From: Rhizophagus irregularis
Taxonomy: Eukaryota > Glomeromycota > Glomeromycetes > Glomerales > Glomeraceae
Length of the DNA stretch: 64,000 bases
Assembly: GCF_026210795.1 (NCBI RefSeq)
Contig: NC_089433.1
Location: forward strand, 1,451,001-1,515,000
Reading direction: 5' to 3'
Below are positions 47,988-59,074 of the stretch, piece after piece; positions within the stretch are counted from its first letter, which is position 1; each line of letters starts with the position of its first letter. The notes under the pieces are model-generated. The model was not told where the DNA came from and made no database searches. It saw nothing but the letters and a program-made list of their open reading frames with translations. The position numbers and the translations under genes are program-made.

Positions 47988-50153
47988 TCATTTCCGCAAA
48001 ATGGGGAAATAAGCTTTAAAGGCTTTAGGCGTCATGCATTCGAATAAAGGAACACATCCATCTGGCAGAGATAAATTCGGAAGCTTCGAAAGTTGAGTAT
48101 GAAGCAAACGAAAGGGAGTAGAAGTTAGAAGAGCAATAGTGCATGCGATATAATCTTTCTTAAAAGAAAATAAAGAAGACCATATAGACCAGTCCTTAAT
48201 TAATAAAGAAGAAATAGGAATCAAAAAATTATATTGAATTAAACACAATCTGTAAATAAAAAGAGATTGAATAATAGAAGAAGAAGAATTAGCCATTAAA
48301 AATAAATTAGTAATATGACATTGTCGTTGATGAGCGAACAAATTAATCAAGCCCAAAGCTTGGGACAAAAATAGAATGGGGTTGGGTAAAGAACGAGAAA
48401 AGTTCGCTTTGTGCTTTACAACAGATCGTATACTTCTCGTTATTAGGTGGCATTCAGGTTCAGACAAGTGGGTAACTTGCATCCGATATTCAAGTTTTGG
48501 TACAAGAACAGCATTATATAAATACATGACTTGTTTAGAAGAGAGCTTTGCGGGTCGGATGGTCGCAGCAAAGGAGCAGCATTCACGTTTGAGTTGCTTC
48601 TTGACAAAATCACGGGAGCTCTTAATGTTAAACCAAACACCTAAAAAACGAAAAGAAGTTGTCATGGAAATTGGGGTAATAGTAATGGAAGGAACACTAT
48701 TTAAAGAGGATAAATCCAAATTAAAAGTGATAGGGGATAAAGTGGAATTCGGAGTCAAAGGCAACGAATTAGTGATTAACACATATTTGTTATGATTGGC
48801 AGAAGTGTTATTGATCTGATAAAATTCTTCAGTAATGGATAACATAAATTCCATGCCAGCTTTTGACGAGGAAATAAGAGTAGAGTCATCCATAAATACT
48901 AAATTATTAATCTTCAAATCAAGAGAAGGACTTGAAGAATCAATTAAAGACGGTGTAGAAAGAACATAAGGGTCCATCATCTCATTCTTCAGAATAGTAA
49001 GTAAGGGATCAATATAAATGACCCATAAAAGAGGAGAAATAACTTCGCCTTGGTCAATACCAATGCGAACCCTATAGGCAGGCGTAGATCCATGAGCAGT
49101 GAAAATGCGATTAGTGCGTTTCATAAAAAGTGAAAGGATAAACTTAACAGCAGAGGCTGGAAGACGTATACGTTCTAAGGCGAAACGTAACATCGTTAGA
49201 TCCACTGAATCAAAAGCTTTAGAAATATCTTGGGAAAGAATCCAAAGTGGGTTTTTGTTGATATCAGCATCATGGATAATAGATTCTAAAGTAATAATAG
49301 GGTCGCAGCAAGAACCTCCAGGAAGACCAGCGAAGTTACCACCTTTAAGGACATCATGTGAAGCCATAATGGTAGAAAGGCGATTATAAAAAAGTTTGAC
49401 AAGAGATTTCCTAATCATTTCAAGTAGGGTAATAGGGCGAGTATTTTTTAATTGACACTTCCATTCGTGAGGTTTGGGGATGGGAAAAACCATTGCTTGT
49501 AACCATAAGTCAGGAATATCAGCTTTGGAAAGGCATGCTTGAATTAAAATGAGGAGTAAAGCCGAGGTACAAGATCCGAGATGTTTGAGCATTTCATAGG
49601 TAATCATGGAAGGACCAGAGGCTTTACCGTTAGGAGTGGAAGAAACGGTGGATAACCATTCATCAAGGGTAGGGGGATTCATTAAAGAATCATAGATGGA
49701 GGAAGACACATCATCCATAGGTTGATAGGCAGAAGACCATCTATCAGGTAGTGTATCAATAGATACAGGAGGAGTGGACTTTATAGGTACAAAATTTTGG
49801 AAATGGTTAATAACAGCATCATCTATGTCCTTAGGATCAGTTAACAACTGAGGTTGAGTAGGATGGTCGATGAAGACACGGTCCAAAGTGATACGGCGAC
49901 GGGTGCGAGAAAGCGCTGAATCAATAAAGGAGGAAAGGTCAGTTTCAAAATTATTATTCCTATCATCCAAGTGAGCACGGATGGAGGAGTCTTGAAATTC
50001 TTTTTCTTGAAGTAAATGAAATCCCCGTAAGGATTTTGAAAGATTGGATAAATCATCAAGAAGTGACTTGAAATTATCTTGTCGACATGATGAAAGAGAA
50101 GAGGGCAGAATAGGAATGAAAGTAAAAACTTTCTTATATAATTGAAGAATGTT
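47988..50153 (-). pseudogene. LINE copy 1 ORF2 reverse transcriptase region
   Basis: Open from just after a TAA (50154-50156) to a TGA (47988-47990). Motifs in order: NTRPITLLEMIRKSL (finger region), GLPGGSCCDPIITLE, LSQDISKAFDSVD (motif A), GIDQGEVISPLLW (motif B), VFMDDSTLIS (motif C, FMDD) and FRFLGVWFN (thumb side). The catalytic Asp residues are present. The enzyme copies LINE RNA at a nicked target. The stop at each end separates it from the endonuclease and RNase H, so the full ORF2 protein cannot be made. Confidence 0.88.
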
Positions 50154-51437
50154 TTAAAGTCGATGCAAATGTATAGACCACTTATGTTCATGAGCAGCAG
50201 AATAAGTTAAAGGATATTTGCGCAATAGACGTATTGAATGCATTAGGCGATTTAAAAACCGATAATTTTGAGTTAAAATTTCCAGATCTTTAGGAACCTT
50301 AGGAGTATAATTATTGCCAACAGTAGGAGAAGGTAGAGTAGCGTTGGCGGATTTAAGGATTCGTGATTGAAGATATTCGCACATCTGATTGATATGCCAG
50401 GAGGAAAAAGTTGATGGTGAAACATCACATAAAGCATCAGCTTTATCAGCAAATTCCGTCCATTGAGTATCAGTTACAGAATCAAATTTGAAAACGTGAC
50501 GCATTTGGCGCTTAAGTTGACGAGCGCGAGCCAATTTGGTAGAGGCAAAAAGTAAAGACATATCATAATATGTAATGACAGGGTTGTGATCAGATGTGCA
50601 GATGTCTTGAGCATTAAAAATACAAGCAGTAAGAGCAAATCCTTTGAGAAGAGGGCAGGACCATACATAATCAACACGAGTAATGTGGTCATTGCGATGA
50701 AAAGGTACCTAAAGAGTCGGAAAGATTAATGGGTGTAAAATCTTCATAACCGTGAGAAAGGAGATGAAAAAGTAATCGGTGTATATGTTTTGAAGCAATT
50801 TGGGGTTGATTAAAATAAATAGGATAATATTTATCTAAATGCATATTAAAATCGCCACAAACAGCATGATAAAAACCAGCCTGTTTAGTAAGGATAAGTT
50901 GTTGAATAAGCAAATCAATAGTGTCAGTGCGCAAAACACTTTCAGCAGGGGGAGGAATATAAATAACAAATATACGCAATTTAACATTGCCTTTGAAGTA
51001 TAAATCAACAGAAAGCAGTCGTGAAGAATAGGATTTAAAATCTTGGACATGTGAAGCAAGAGAATTTTCTATAAAAAGGGAAACACCACCAGAAGAAAGA
51101 ATTTGTTTAGAAGTATCCAAATTCGAGGAAAACACAGTATAATTAGAAAGACGTTTGGATAAAAACTTCATTTGTTTGGGGTGGAGATGAGTATCAACGA
51201 TACCACCAAAGGAAATATGTTTTAAGGAAAAAAAAGAGGAAATTTCTTCCAATTTAGTCTGACCATACATTTTAAGGCCATTAACATTGAAGGAGGAAAT
51301 ATTAAATGAGTTAGGGATAGGAGAAGTGTTACTTAGAAGAAGAAAATAAAGATTCATGTGAAAAAATTTCAGTAACATTATCAGGGTTGGGAGGGTTTCG
51401 TACAAAGGTATCATAATTAAAATTATTGTCCGACATT
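50154..51437 (-). pseudogene. LINE copy 1 ORF2 N-terminal endonuclease region
   Basis: ORF2 should begin at ATG 51435-51437 (MSDNNFNYD). An early frameshift near 51330 moves into the frame with FNISSFNVNGLKMYG (the start of an APE-type endonuclease) and AVCGDFNMHL (catalytic GDFN). A one-base insertion in a T run near 50699 then shifts the frame again, within the sequence that should run through the VDYVWS and SDHNPV motifs. The TAA at 50154-50156 falls where copy 3 has Gln. The endonuclease would nick target DNA to prime reverse transcription. Confidence 0.8.
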
Positions 51438-51486
51438 AAAACACAATGATAAAAACAGTCGGGGAGTTAAAATTTGAAGAAGAAAA

Positions 51487-52054
51487 TTAAACAGAAGAAG
51501 CTGAATCAGCTTGTTCCAGGGGAGCACCACCAATGGAGCTAATGAATTGTTTGATATGACCAGTGAGTTGGTCCAATTTACTTTCAATAACGACTCTACT
51601 ATTTTTGAGATCGTTAATTTCTTCTTGCGTGGAGGAGATAGGGGTAAAAGAAGGAGCATTTGGGGAAAGGTGAGAAGGAGGGGCGACGTGTTAGGAACAA
51701 GAATAGTAGGAGGCGGAGGTCACGTTAAAATACTTCTGGGGGTAAAGGAGATTTAGCGGAAGGCTGAATAATAAGCGGAACATGGGATACAGGAGCATCT
51801 TCTTGCATGAGATCCAAGTCAGGTTCATTAGGTGTAGAAAGCGGATCAAGGCCAAGGTGTGATTCAATACGAGTCATCCTTTGGTCAGCAAGTTCAAGAG
51901 CGGAAATGCGTTTGTGAAAATTAGCGACTTCGCATTGCAATTCACGTAAGAGATTTAAAATATTATTAGCATCATCAGAAGATAATGCAGAATTAGGAGT
52001 TTGTCGGGGCAAGGGACGTGCGGTAGAACGAGAAGAGGAAGAAAAAGAGACCGA
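51487..52054 (-). pseudogene. LINE copy 1 ORF1b, coiled-coil protein
   Basis: It lies in the same frame as ORF1, straight after an in-frame TGA (52055-52057). After a Ser-rich start comes NNILNLLRELQCEVANFHKR, then ALELADQRMTRIESH, with a heptad pattern. One base is missing from a G/C run near 51738 compared with copy 3, so the Pro-rich and second coiled-coil parts (IESKLDQLTGHIK in copy 3) fall in another frame. It could be the C-terminal half of ORF1, reached by stop-codon readthrough, or a separate small protein. Confidence 0.6.
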
Positions 52055-53609
52055 TCATTCTTTACTATTATGCCGAGCACGTTGGGAGGTATTGGGATTG
52101 TGTATGTTATGATTATTAACATTATTATTGCGGTCATAAGAACTGTTATTAGCACGTCCGGAATCATGAGTAGATCGATCTTTGGATTTTGAGCGAGATC
52201 GGGAGCGAGAACGTGTATTAGCAGCATTAGAGTTGGAGCGGCGAGGTTGATTGACATTAAATCGTTCTTTGAGTTTTGCTACAGGGTCGCGAGTGCGACT
52301 TCTACCTCTGGTTGATTTTAGTGGGCAAAAATTAGGAGCGCAACCTAATTTGCCACATCTGTGACAAAGTTTATTGGTATTATCTGGGGAGAACCAGAAA
52401 AGCACTTTGCCTTGGAAGCTGACAGTCTGTTCCATAGCAGCATCCATGGTTTCTTGGGAGTTGAAGGTGACGTAAGCCCATCTTTTGGGTTTGTAAGAAT
52501 TTAAAGAAAGTGGAACATTGACAGCCTTAGCGCCAAGGTCACGGGTAAGAGGAGCCAAGTTGATATCCTTAACATTGGGGGGAAGTTGAGTGAGGGTGGC
52601 AACGTATTGACGGCACGCAGCCTTTTGATCCACAGTATAGAAACACAGAGTAATTCTGAGGCAGGTGGAGAAACAGTACACGGCCCATTGGTCGGTAAAA
52701 TGAGCAATTGAATCGGCGTGATTATACACAATGCGGGCTTGCTGGACTTTGGCATTAGGCCTGGAGAAGAGGCGGCAAGACGTGATATTACCAAATTTTT
52801 TAAAATAAGCCATGAGGTTGTCTTTTTTAATGAAGAAAGGGATATTGGTAACTTGGATAGCCCGGAGATCTTCATTAGATCGGAGTTGGCGAGGGTCATG
52901 TGCATGAAAGATTAAGTCAGGGAATTCAGGATGAGTGGAACCAACGCACAAATCGCGTGCTTCAGCGGTATGGAAGTGGATAACGAGGCGTTTGGCTTCA
53001 CCAGAGCCAGTCGTACGTGCTTTTCCAGTAAACGGACTCGTAAGTTTCTAAAAAAAGGTTATTAACAGCCTCAATAAGGGCTTTGTTGGTAGGGAATTTC
53101 TTAAGAGATTCAGGGGCAGCATTCGGCGCAGCCGCAGCCTGAAAATCATCTCTGGTTATGGCGAGGGTCACCACTGGATCTGGAGTTTGATCGTTATCTG
53201 GAGCACCATTGGTATCCAAATTGGGTGACGCGTTAGGGGGTTGTTGCAAGTCTTTATTCGAAGGTGCATGCATGGACGCGTCCACATTTCCAGAAGACGC
53301 GACGTGACTGGGCGCAGTTGGCGCAGCAGATTTTTTCGGGGAGGAGGTCAAAGTATTTTCGCCAAAGATATTTTGTTGAGGAGAAGAGGAAGGTCCATCT
53401 ACTCCAACGTCAGCCGTCTGGTCATCGGCAACATAGTCTTCTTCCATAGAATTTTCGGTAATCGTACGATTACGTTTCTGCTGGACAGTATTTTCACCAT
53501 CGGAGCTTGAGTTATCAGAGTTATTATTATTTTTTCGTTCTTGACGGGAAGCTTTCCTACTGTTAGGGTTATGACTTTCACGGCCTCTCTTGGCATAGTT
53601 ACCAGACAT
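52055..53609 (-). pseudogene. LINE copy 1 ORF1, RRM and zinc-knuckle RNA-binding protein
   Basis: It starts at ATG 53607-53609 with a Lys/Arg/Asn/Ser-rich region, then an Ala/Pro-rich linker. One extra base near 53034 shifts the frame; the next frame continues with the RRM-like units AIQVTNIPFFIKKDNLMAYF and YKPKRWAYVTFNS. A knuckle follows, CHRCGKLGCAPNFC (C-x2-C-x4-C-x4-C, with Cys where His is usual). A Ser/Arg- and Asn-rich tail ends at the TGA 52055-52057. ORF1 proteins bind LINE RNA. The break near 53034 is absent from copy 3, which has a different one. Confidence 0.8.
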
Positions 53610-53745
53610 AGTAGAGGGCTTTGAATTGGGAATATATAAAATATAAAATTTTATTAGTAACTTGTATTATTTTTTTAAAAATAATAAAAAAATTATTTTC
53701 ATCGGAAATTTTCGTTTTTGAAAAATTCAGGAAAGAGTTCACTAC
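53610..53745 (-). other. LINE copy 1 5' untranslated region and junction
   Basis: A+T-rich leader of about 135 bp before ORF1, nearly the same as the leader of copy 3 at 56741-56876. At its outer end it meets CTACTACTAGTC (plus-strand reading), i.e. a short AGT array, and then directly the 3' tail of copy 2. Confidence 0.65.
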
Positions 53746-55170
53746 TACTACTAGTCAAAAACCAGGCAAACGTGGCATAGTAGCCTTTATCTTTATTAAA
53801 TTTATTCGAACTTTACAATTTACAAAAAAATAAAAAGAAAATATAAAAATAAAACTAACTAAAAACAAAGCTATATAGTCTCCTAAGAAAAAATAAAGTA
53901 AAAAATTAATCTAAAAAAAGAAAAATCGCATTACACTAAATTTCCCCAGATCTTCCCCCTTGATATATTCCAACCAAAGTAGAAGCAACTATGCTAACAA
54001 AATAACGAATAGTGCGCCCACTATAGAAATCGACACTCCATCCTGCAAAAGCTGTTATTAAGTAGCACCGTTAGACGACCCATAAAACCCGAAAAGTGAT
54101 TAAACTAAGGCAAACCATATTTCATCGAGTTCTTCAACCAATCGGTACCGGAGTCACGTGAATCGTGTAGGGTCGGAGGTGGTAAAGATGAGTAAGGTAT
54201 GTACGTTGACAATGGCAAATTAGAAGGCTTCGGAGTAGTTTTCAACTTATAAGTAATATTCATCGCGTTTTCCCATCTATTTTTCTCATAAGAACGCGGA
54301 TTCCAAATTCGTTTTCTGAATTTTTGGACAAAATTATTATGAATAGCAGCGATAACCTTAATCGCAGAGATTCTTGGAATAGACAAATCGACTAAGATGT
54401 CAATAAAAAGTGTAGGTAAACAACCACGGACAAGGGCGTATGAGGACCAATTTGTAGAAGAAAAGGACCAGCATGAAAGAGAAGTGAGTTTAGCAATAAA
54501 GGGAGTAGGATCAATATTAGCCAATTTTCCAGCTTCCTGAATTTTAGAAATCAAATGATTTTGATAAGATTGGAGAATTTGTTGCATAGGTAGACGACGT
54601 TTTTTGCACATAAAAAGGTGCATCAGGTCCTTCCATGCGATCGATACAAGAACGGCAAGTTAATTCGTCCATGTATAAGTCTGGTCGATCCGCTTAAGCT
54701 TTTCCAATGTGGGTAAGTCGTCCAAGAAAAGTTTGAATTTAAAGGTTAAGTGTCTTGAAGCATCTTTTCGAGTAAAAAGATGCATCATGAGAAGGCTTGA
54801 AATTCAAAGTAAACCAAGTAAGTTCCCAGTCGACAATATATTCTATATTAGATAATAATAAAGAAATAAAGTGAAATCGCGTTAAATTTAACAAATCACG
54901 CATTAACTGCGTTTGATAATACTGTTTAAGAAGGTGTTGTGAATTAGATTCACAAACGACGTCATTGTCGTAAGTCAAGACGAAATCATGGGCAGAAGCA
55001 AGGTCCATTCCAGAAATCAAAATACTGGATGATGCGGTATGGGCAGTATTGGCCAGGGAGTCAGCAAAATCGTTCAAATAATTGCCAGAATGAGCTTTAA
55101 CTTTAACAGGAAGAACTGTCAAATTCTTGGTAAGGATTGTTCGTTCAATAATGGCCCAAAGCTCAAAATT
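53746..55170 (-). mobile_element. LINE copy 2, 3' fragment
   Basis: Minus-strand sequence matching copy 1 from within RNase H to the 3' tail. It begins next to the palindromic element at 55171 and ends with the same GCCTGGTTTTTGACTAGT tail at about 53748, directly joined to the 5' end of copy 1. The 3' untranslated part is almost the same as in copy 1. Confidence 0.88.
54105..55170 (-). pseudogene. LINE copy 2 ORF2 fragment: RNase H end and zinc motif
   Basis: The frame to 54739 carries FELWAIIERTILTKN and the last RNase H acid in NDFADSLANTA, then VVCESNSQHLLKQYYQTQ. A shift near 54745-54800 and an extra G near 54630 (GAAGGACC against GAAGACC in copy 1) break the zinc-motif part. The final 172-codon frame (54105-54623) matches the C-terminal region of copy 1, with LTSLSCWSFSSTNWSSYALV. 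Two of the broken sites differ from those of copy 1. Confidence 0.8.
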
Positions 55171-55463
55171 ACTAGTCAAAAACCAATATATCGGGTAGCA
55201 GACATGTATCAGATATGTACCCGATATGTGTAGTATTAATGCAGAAAATCGGGTACCCGATATGTGTAAGATATGTGTAAATATATATATCGTCTACATA
55301 TCATATACATATCATATACATATCGGTACCCGATATGTATATGATATATATATTTACATATATCTTACACATATCGGGTACCCGATTTTCTGCATTAATA
55401 CTACACATATCGGGTACATATCTGATACATATCTGCTACCCGATATATTGGTTTTTGACCAGT
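55171..55463. mobile_element. 293-bp palindromic element with CGGGTACCCGAT motifs
   Basis: The left arm ACTAGTCAAAAACCAATATA and the right arm (reverse complement) ACTGGTCAAAAACCAATATA pair almost perfectly for about 140 bp, leaving a very short centre. ATCGGGTACCCGATATGTGT occurs in both arms. Its ends resemble CACTGGTCAAAA of the 8.3-kb composite element, and the CGGGTACC motif is shared, so both likely belong to one family. It abuts LINE copy 2 on the left; no target duplication is visible. Confidence 0.8.
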
Positions 55464-56737
55464 ACTGATGATCGTACTTTCTCCCCCGTTGGGCTCTGCC
55501 CATTTTTTCCCATGAAGTTATGGATGAAAAATATGAGGATTTTTTGCCTTGAGTGATAGTAAAAGGACTTTTCGATGTTATATGAAGTTATTACCGAGGT
55601 CTTTAGTTTCGCCCGAACTCCTTACAGCTTATATTGAGTTAGGACCGTTATCATGAGTCTTGGAGTTACCAATATTACTGTAAGATGGCAGTTCCATACG
55701 AACGTTCCTCTGGGCTTTCTGAAAGGTTGAAAAGTAGTGCGTCTTGGTTCCTACGCCTTTAAAGTCTAACTGGCCGAGTGGTTCGCAGGCCGGACCGGTA
55801 TTTCTTGGAAGGAGCTCCTGACTAACGTATTTCTTGTTAGTTGATGTTGTTAACTGGGGAGTTAGTCTTCTAAAATAAGGAGACGGAGTTGAGGTGTATG
55901 TTTGGTGAATTTTACTCAGGTTTTTCTCATTGCACTTCGAGTTTTCCTGAGGTTTATGTCTTTATTTTTTGCTTTTTGTTTTTACTTGGTCGCTTTTTCG
56001 GTGTAACCTTATTTTCTTTGGGGGTGGGGGGATACTGGAAAATTTGATCGTCATGGTGGCTTGGTGTTACAATTTTAAAATCGATCATCATTGGGGTGAT
56101 AAGGGGGTGACAGGTTGGGTACCGCAGTTTTTGTAGTATGCCGATCATGGTGGTCACATGTTGGACTTTCATTGGATTGACTTATCTAGGTAGATCTTAG
56201 GTCGATGGATCGTTCGCAATGAGGTGGGTGTCCTCCGTTTGGGATCATTCGCAATGAGGTGGGTGTCCCCTCGGGGATTGCACGACACTAAAAAGTTCCC
56301 CATCGGCTGGACTGCACGACACTAAAAAGTTTCTGGAGGTCTTTGTGAAATAGGTTTGTTATCCATAGTATGTAGTCAAATAGGGGAAATTGAATTTTAT
56401 GTATTTCTGATAGTGCTAATGGTAGCTCGGAGGTTCTTTACCGATTCTAGGAGTGGGTACGGCGCTGGATGGGTTACGTATAGCATAGTCGACTTTACTC
56501 ATTTTGAGATATATTTGGGGGGAGTAGCCGTAGTTATTTAATATAGAGAGGGTGGGGTTTATAATCTTAGCTTTTCTTATTTGTAATTATTGGAAGATTA
56601 TTTGTTCTTTGTTTTTCTATTAGTTCTGCACTTGTTGCGGTGCTTTTTAGATTACTTTGTTTTCTCTAAAGTCACTTCGGCATTAATTAATAAAATTCAA
56701 GCTCAAGCTATGTTTACCTTGGTTTTTGACCAGTAGT
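55464..56737 (+). other. GC-richer segment of unknown origin ending in a LINE-like tail
   Basis: It is clearly richer in G+C than most of the window and has no long open frame on either strand. Two direct repeats stand out: TTCGCAATGAGGTGGGTGTCC near 56210 and 56248, and TGCACGACACTAAAAAGTT near 56279 and 56312. It ends near 56690-56737 with AATTAATAAAATTCAAG and CTATGTTTACCTTGGTTTTTGACCAGTAG, which resembles the 3' tail of the LINE family. It may be the 3' untranslated region of a related LINE, or a SINE-like unit using the same tail. A TGGCCGAGTGGTT word near 55770 resembles a tRNA A box, but no B box follows. Confidence 0.4.
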
Positions 56738-56876
56738 GACCAGTAGTAACTCTCTCCTGAATTTTTCAAAAACGAAAATTTCCGACGAAAATAATTTTTA
56801 TTATTTTTAAAAAAAATAATACAAGCTACTAATAAAATTTTATATTTTATATATTCCCAACTCAAAGCCCTCTACT

Positions 56877-58454
56877 ATGTTTGGTAACTATGCCAAGAGA
56901 GGCCGTGGAAGTCATAACCCTAACAGTAGGAAAGCTTCCCGTCAAGAACGAAAAAATAATAATAACTCTGATAACTCAAGCTCCGATAGTGATAACACTG
57001 TCCAGCAGAAACGTAATCGTACGATTACCGAAAATTCTATGGATGAAGACTACGTTGCCGATGACCAGACGGCTGACGTTGGAGTAGATGGACATTCCTC
57101 TTCTCCTCAACAAAATATCTCTGGCGAAAATACTTTGACCTCCTTCCCGAACAAATCTGCTGCGCCAACTGCGCCCAGTCACGTCACGTCTTCTGGAAAT
57201 GTGGATGCGTCCATACATGCACCTTCAAACAAAGACTTACAACAACCCCCTAACGCGTCGCCAAATTTGGATACCAACGGTGCTCCAGATGACGATCAAA
57301 CTCCTGATCCAGTGGTGACCCTCGCCATAACCAGAGATGATTTTCAGGCTGCGGCTGCGCCGAATGCTGCCCCTGAATCTCTTAAGAAATTCCCTACCAA
57401 CAAAGCCCTTATTGAGGCTGTTAATAACCTTTTTTAGAAACTTACGAGTCGTTTACTGGAAAAGCACGTATGACTGGCTCTGGCGAAGCCAAACGCCTCG
57501 TTATCCACTTCCATACCGCTGAAGCACGCGATTTGTGCATTGGTTCCACTCATCCTGAGTTCCCTGACTTAATCTTTCATGCACATGACCCTCACCAACT
57601 CCGATCCAATGAAGATCTCCAGGCTATCCAAGTTACCGATATCCCTTTCTTCATTAAAAAAGACAACCTCATGGCTTATTTTAAAAAATTTGGTAATATC
57701 ACGTCTTGCCGCCTTTTCTCCAGGCCTAATGCCAAAGTTCAGCAAGCCCGCATTGTGTATGATCACGCCGATTCGATTGCTCGTTTTACCGACCAATGGG
57801 CTGTGTATTGTTTCTCCACCTGCCTCAGAATTACTCCATGTTCTTATACTGTGGATCAAAAGGCTGCGCGCCGTCAATACGTTGCCACCCTCACCCAACT
57901 TCCCCCCAATGTTAAGGATATCAATTTGGCTCCCCTTACTCGTAGCCTTGGCGCTAAAGCTGTCAATGTACCGCTTTCTCTAAACTCTTACAAGCCCAAA
58001 AGATGGGCTTATGTCACTTTCAATTCCCAAGAAACCATGGATGCTGCTATGGAACAAACTGTCAGCTTCCAAGGAAAGGTACTTTTCTGGTTCTCCCCAG
58101 ATAATACCAATAAACTTTGTCACAGATAATACCAATAAACTTTGTAACAGATGTGGCAAATTAGGTTGCGCTCCAAATTTTTGCCCACTAAAACAAACCA
58201 GAGGTAGAAGTCACACTTGCGACCCTGTAGCAAAACTCAAAGAACGATTTAATATCAATCAACCTCGCCGCTCCAATTCTAATGCTGCTAATACACGTTC
58301 TTGCTCCCGATCTCACTCAAAATCCAAAGATCGATCTACTCATGATTCCGGTCGTGCTAATAACAGTTCCCACGACCGCAATAATAATGTTAATAATCAT
58401 AACATACACAATCCCAATACCTCTCAACGTGCCCGGCATAATAGTAAAGAATGA
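56877..58454 (+). pseudogene. LINE copy 3 ORF1, two RRMs and zinc knuckle
   Basis: It starts at ATG 56877 (MFGNYAKRGRGSHNPNSRK). One T fewer than copy 1 in the run near 57430 gives a TAG at 57435-57437. The following frame (57470-58129) holds the two RRM-like units: AIQVTDIPFFIKKDNLMAYF with ARIVYDHADS, and ATLTQLPPNVKDINL with RWAYVTFNS. A 25-bp tandem duplication at 58099-58148 then splits the knuckle; the second copy resumes NKLCNRCGKLGCAPNFC. The Ser/Arg-rich tail ends at TGA 58452-58454. The protein should package LINE RNA. Confidence 0.82.
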
Positions 58455-59024
58455 TCGGTCTCTTTTTCTTCCTTTTCTCGTTCTACCGCACGTCCCTTGC
58501 CCCGACAAACTCCTAATTCTGCATTATCTTCTGATGATGCTAATAATATTTTAAATCTCTTACGTGAATTGCAATGCGAAGTCGCTAATTTTCACAAACG
58601 CATTTCCACTCTTGAACTTGCTGACCAAAGAATGACTCGTATTGAATCACACCTTGGCCTCGATCCGCTTTTTACACCTAATGAACCTGACTTGGATCTC
58701 ATGCAAGAAGATGCTCCTGTATCCCATGTTCCGCTTAATATTCAGCCTTCTGCTAAATCTCCCTTACCCCCCAGAAGTATTTTAACGCGACCTCCGCCTC
58801 CTACTATTCTTGTTCCTAACACGTCGCTTCCTCCTTCTCACCTTTCCCCAAATGCTCCTTCTTTTACTCCTATCTCCTCCACGCAAGAAGAAATTAACGA
58901 TCTCAAAAATAGTAGAGTCGTTATTGAAAGTAAATTGGATCAACTCACTGGTCATATTAAACAATTCATTAGCTCCATTGGTGGTGCTTCCCTGGAACAA
59001 GCTGATTCAGCTTCTTCTGTTTAA
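58455..59024 (+). pseudogene. LINE copy 3 ORF1b, coiled-coil protein (open)
   Basis: It is in frame with the ORF1 tail, separated only by the TGA at 58452-58454; the first ATG is at 58497 (MPRQTPNSALSSDD). Two likely coiled coils are NILNLLRELQCEVANFHKR and EINDLKNSRVVIESKLDQL, joined by a Pro-rich linker with PPPPTILVP. It stops at TAA 59022-59024, 50 bp before the ORF2 ATG. Unlike copy 1, this part is unbroken here. Coiled coils in LINE ORF1 proteins make trimers, so it may be the oligomerisation half of ORF1. Confidence 0.6.
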
Positions 59025-59074
59025 TTTTCTTCTTCAAATTTTAACTCCCCGACTGTTTTTATCATTGTGTTTTA

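Larger units (their letters stand above)
45537..53745 (-). mobile_element. LINE copy 1, full length, inactive
   Basis: Read on the minus strand it begins near 53745 with a short 5' untranslated region (GAACTCTTTCCTGAATTTTT) before ORF1 at 53609, and ends near 45537 with the tail GCCTGGTTTTTGACTAGTG. It carries ORF1, ORF1b and ORF2 with endonuclease, reverse transcriptase, RNase H and a zinc motif. That set fits the RNase H-bearing LINE group (I/Tad/R1-like). The 8.2 kb look complete, but every ORF has at least one break. It is close in sequence to copies 2 and 3. The flank at the 3' end is TAGTGTAGTGCCGGC. Confidence 0.85.

Noticed and set aside
47571-49389. Plus-strand open frames inside LINE copy 1 (for example 48376-48795 and 49099-49389)
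   Set aside because: They are antisense shadows of the reverse transcriptase and RNase H; the same shadows recur opposite copy 3.
55765-55845. tRNA-like A box (TGGCCGAGTGGTT)
   Set aside because: No B box with the GGTTCRANNC pattern and no cloverleaf could be found at the right distance, so it is not called a tRNA gene.
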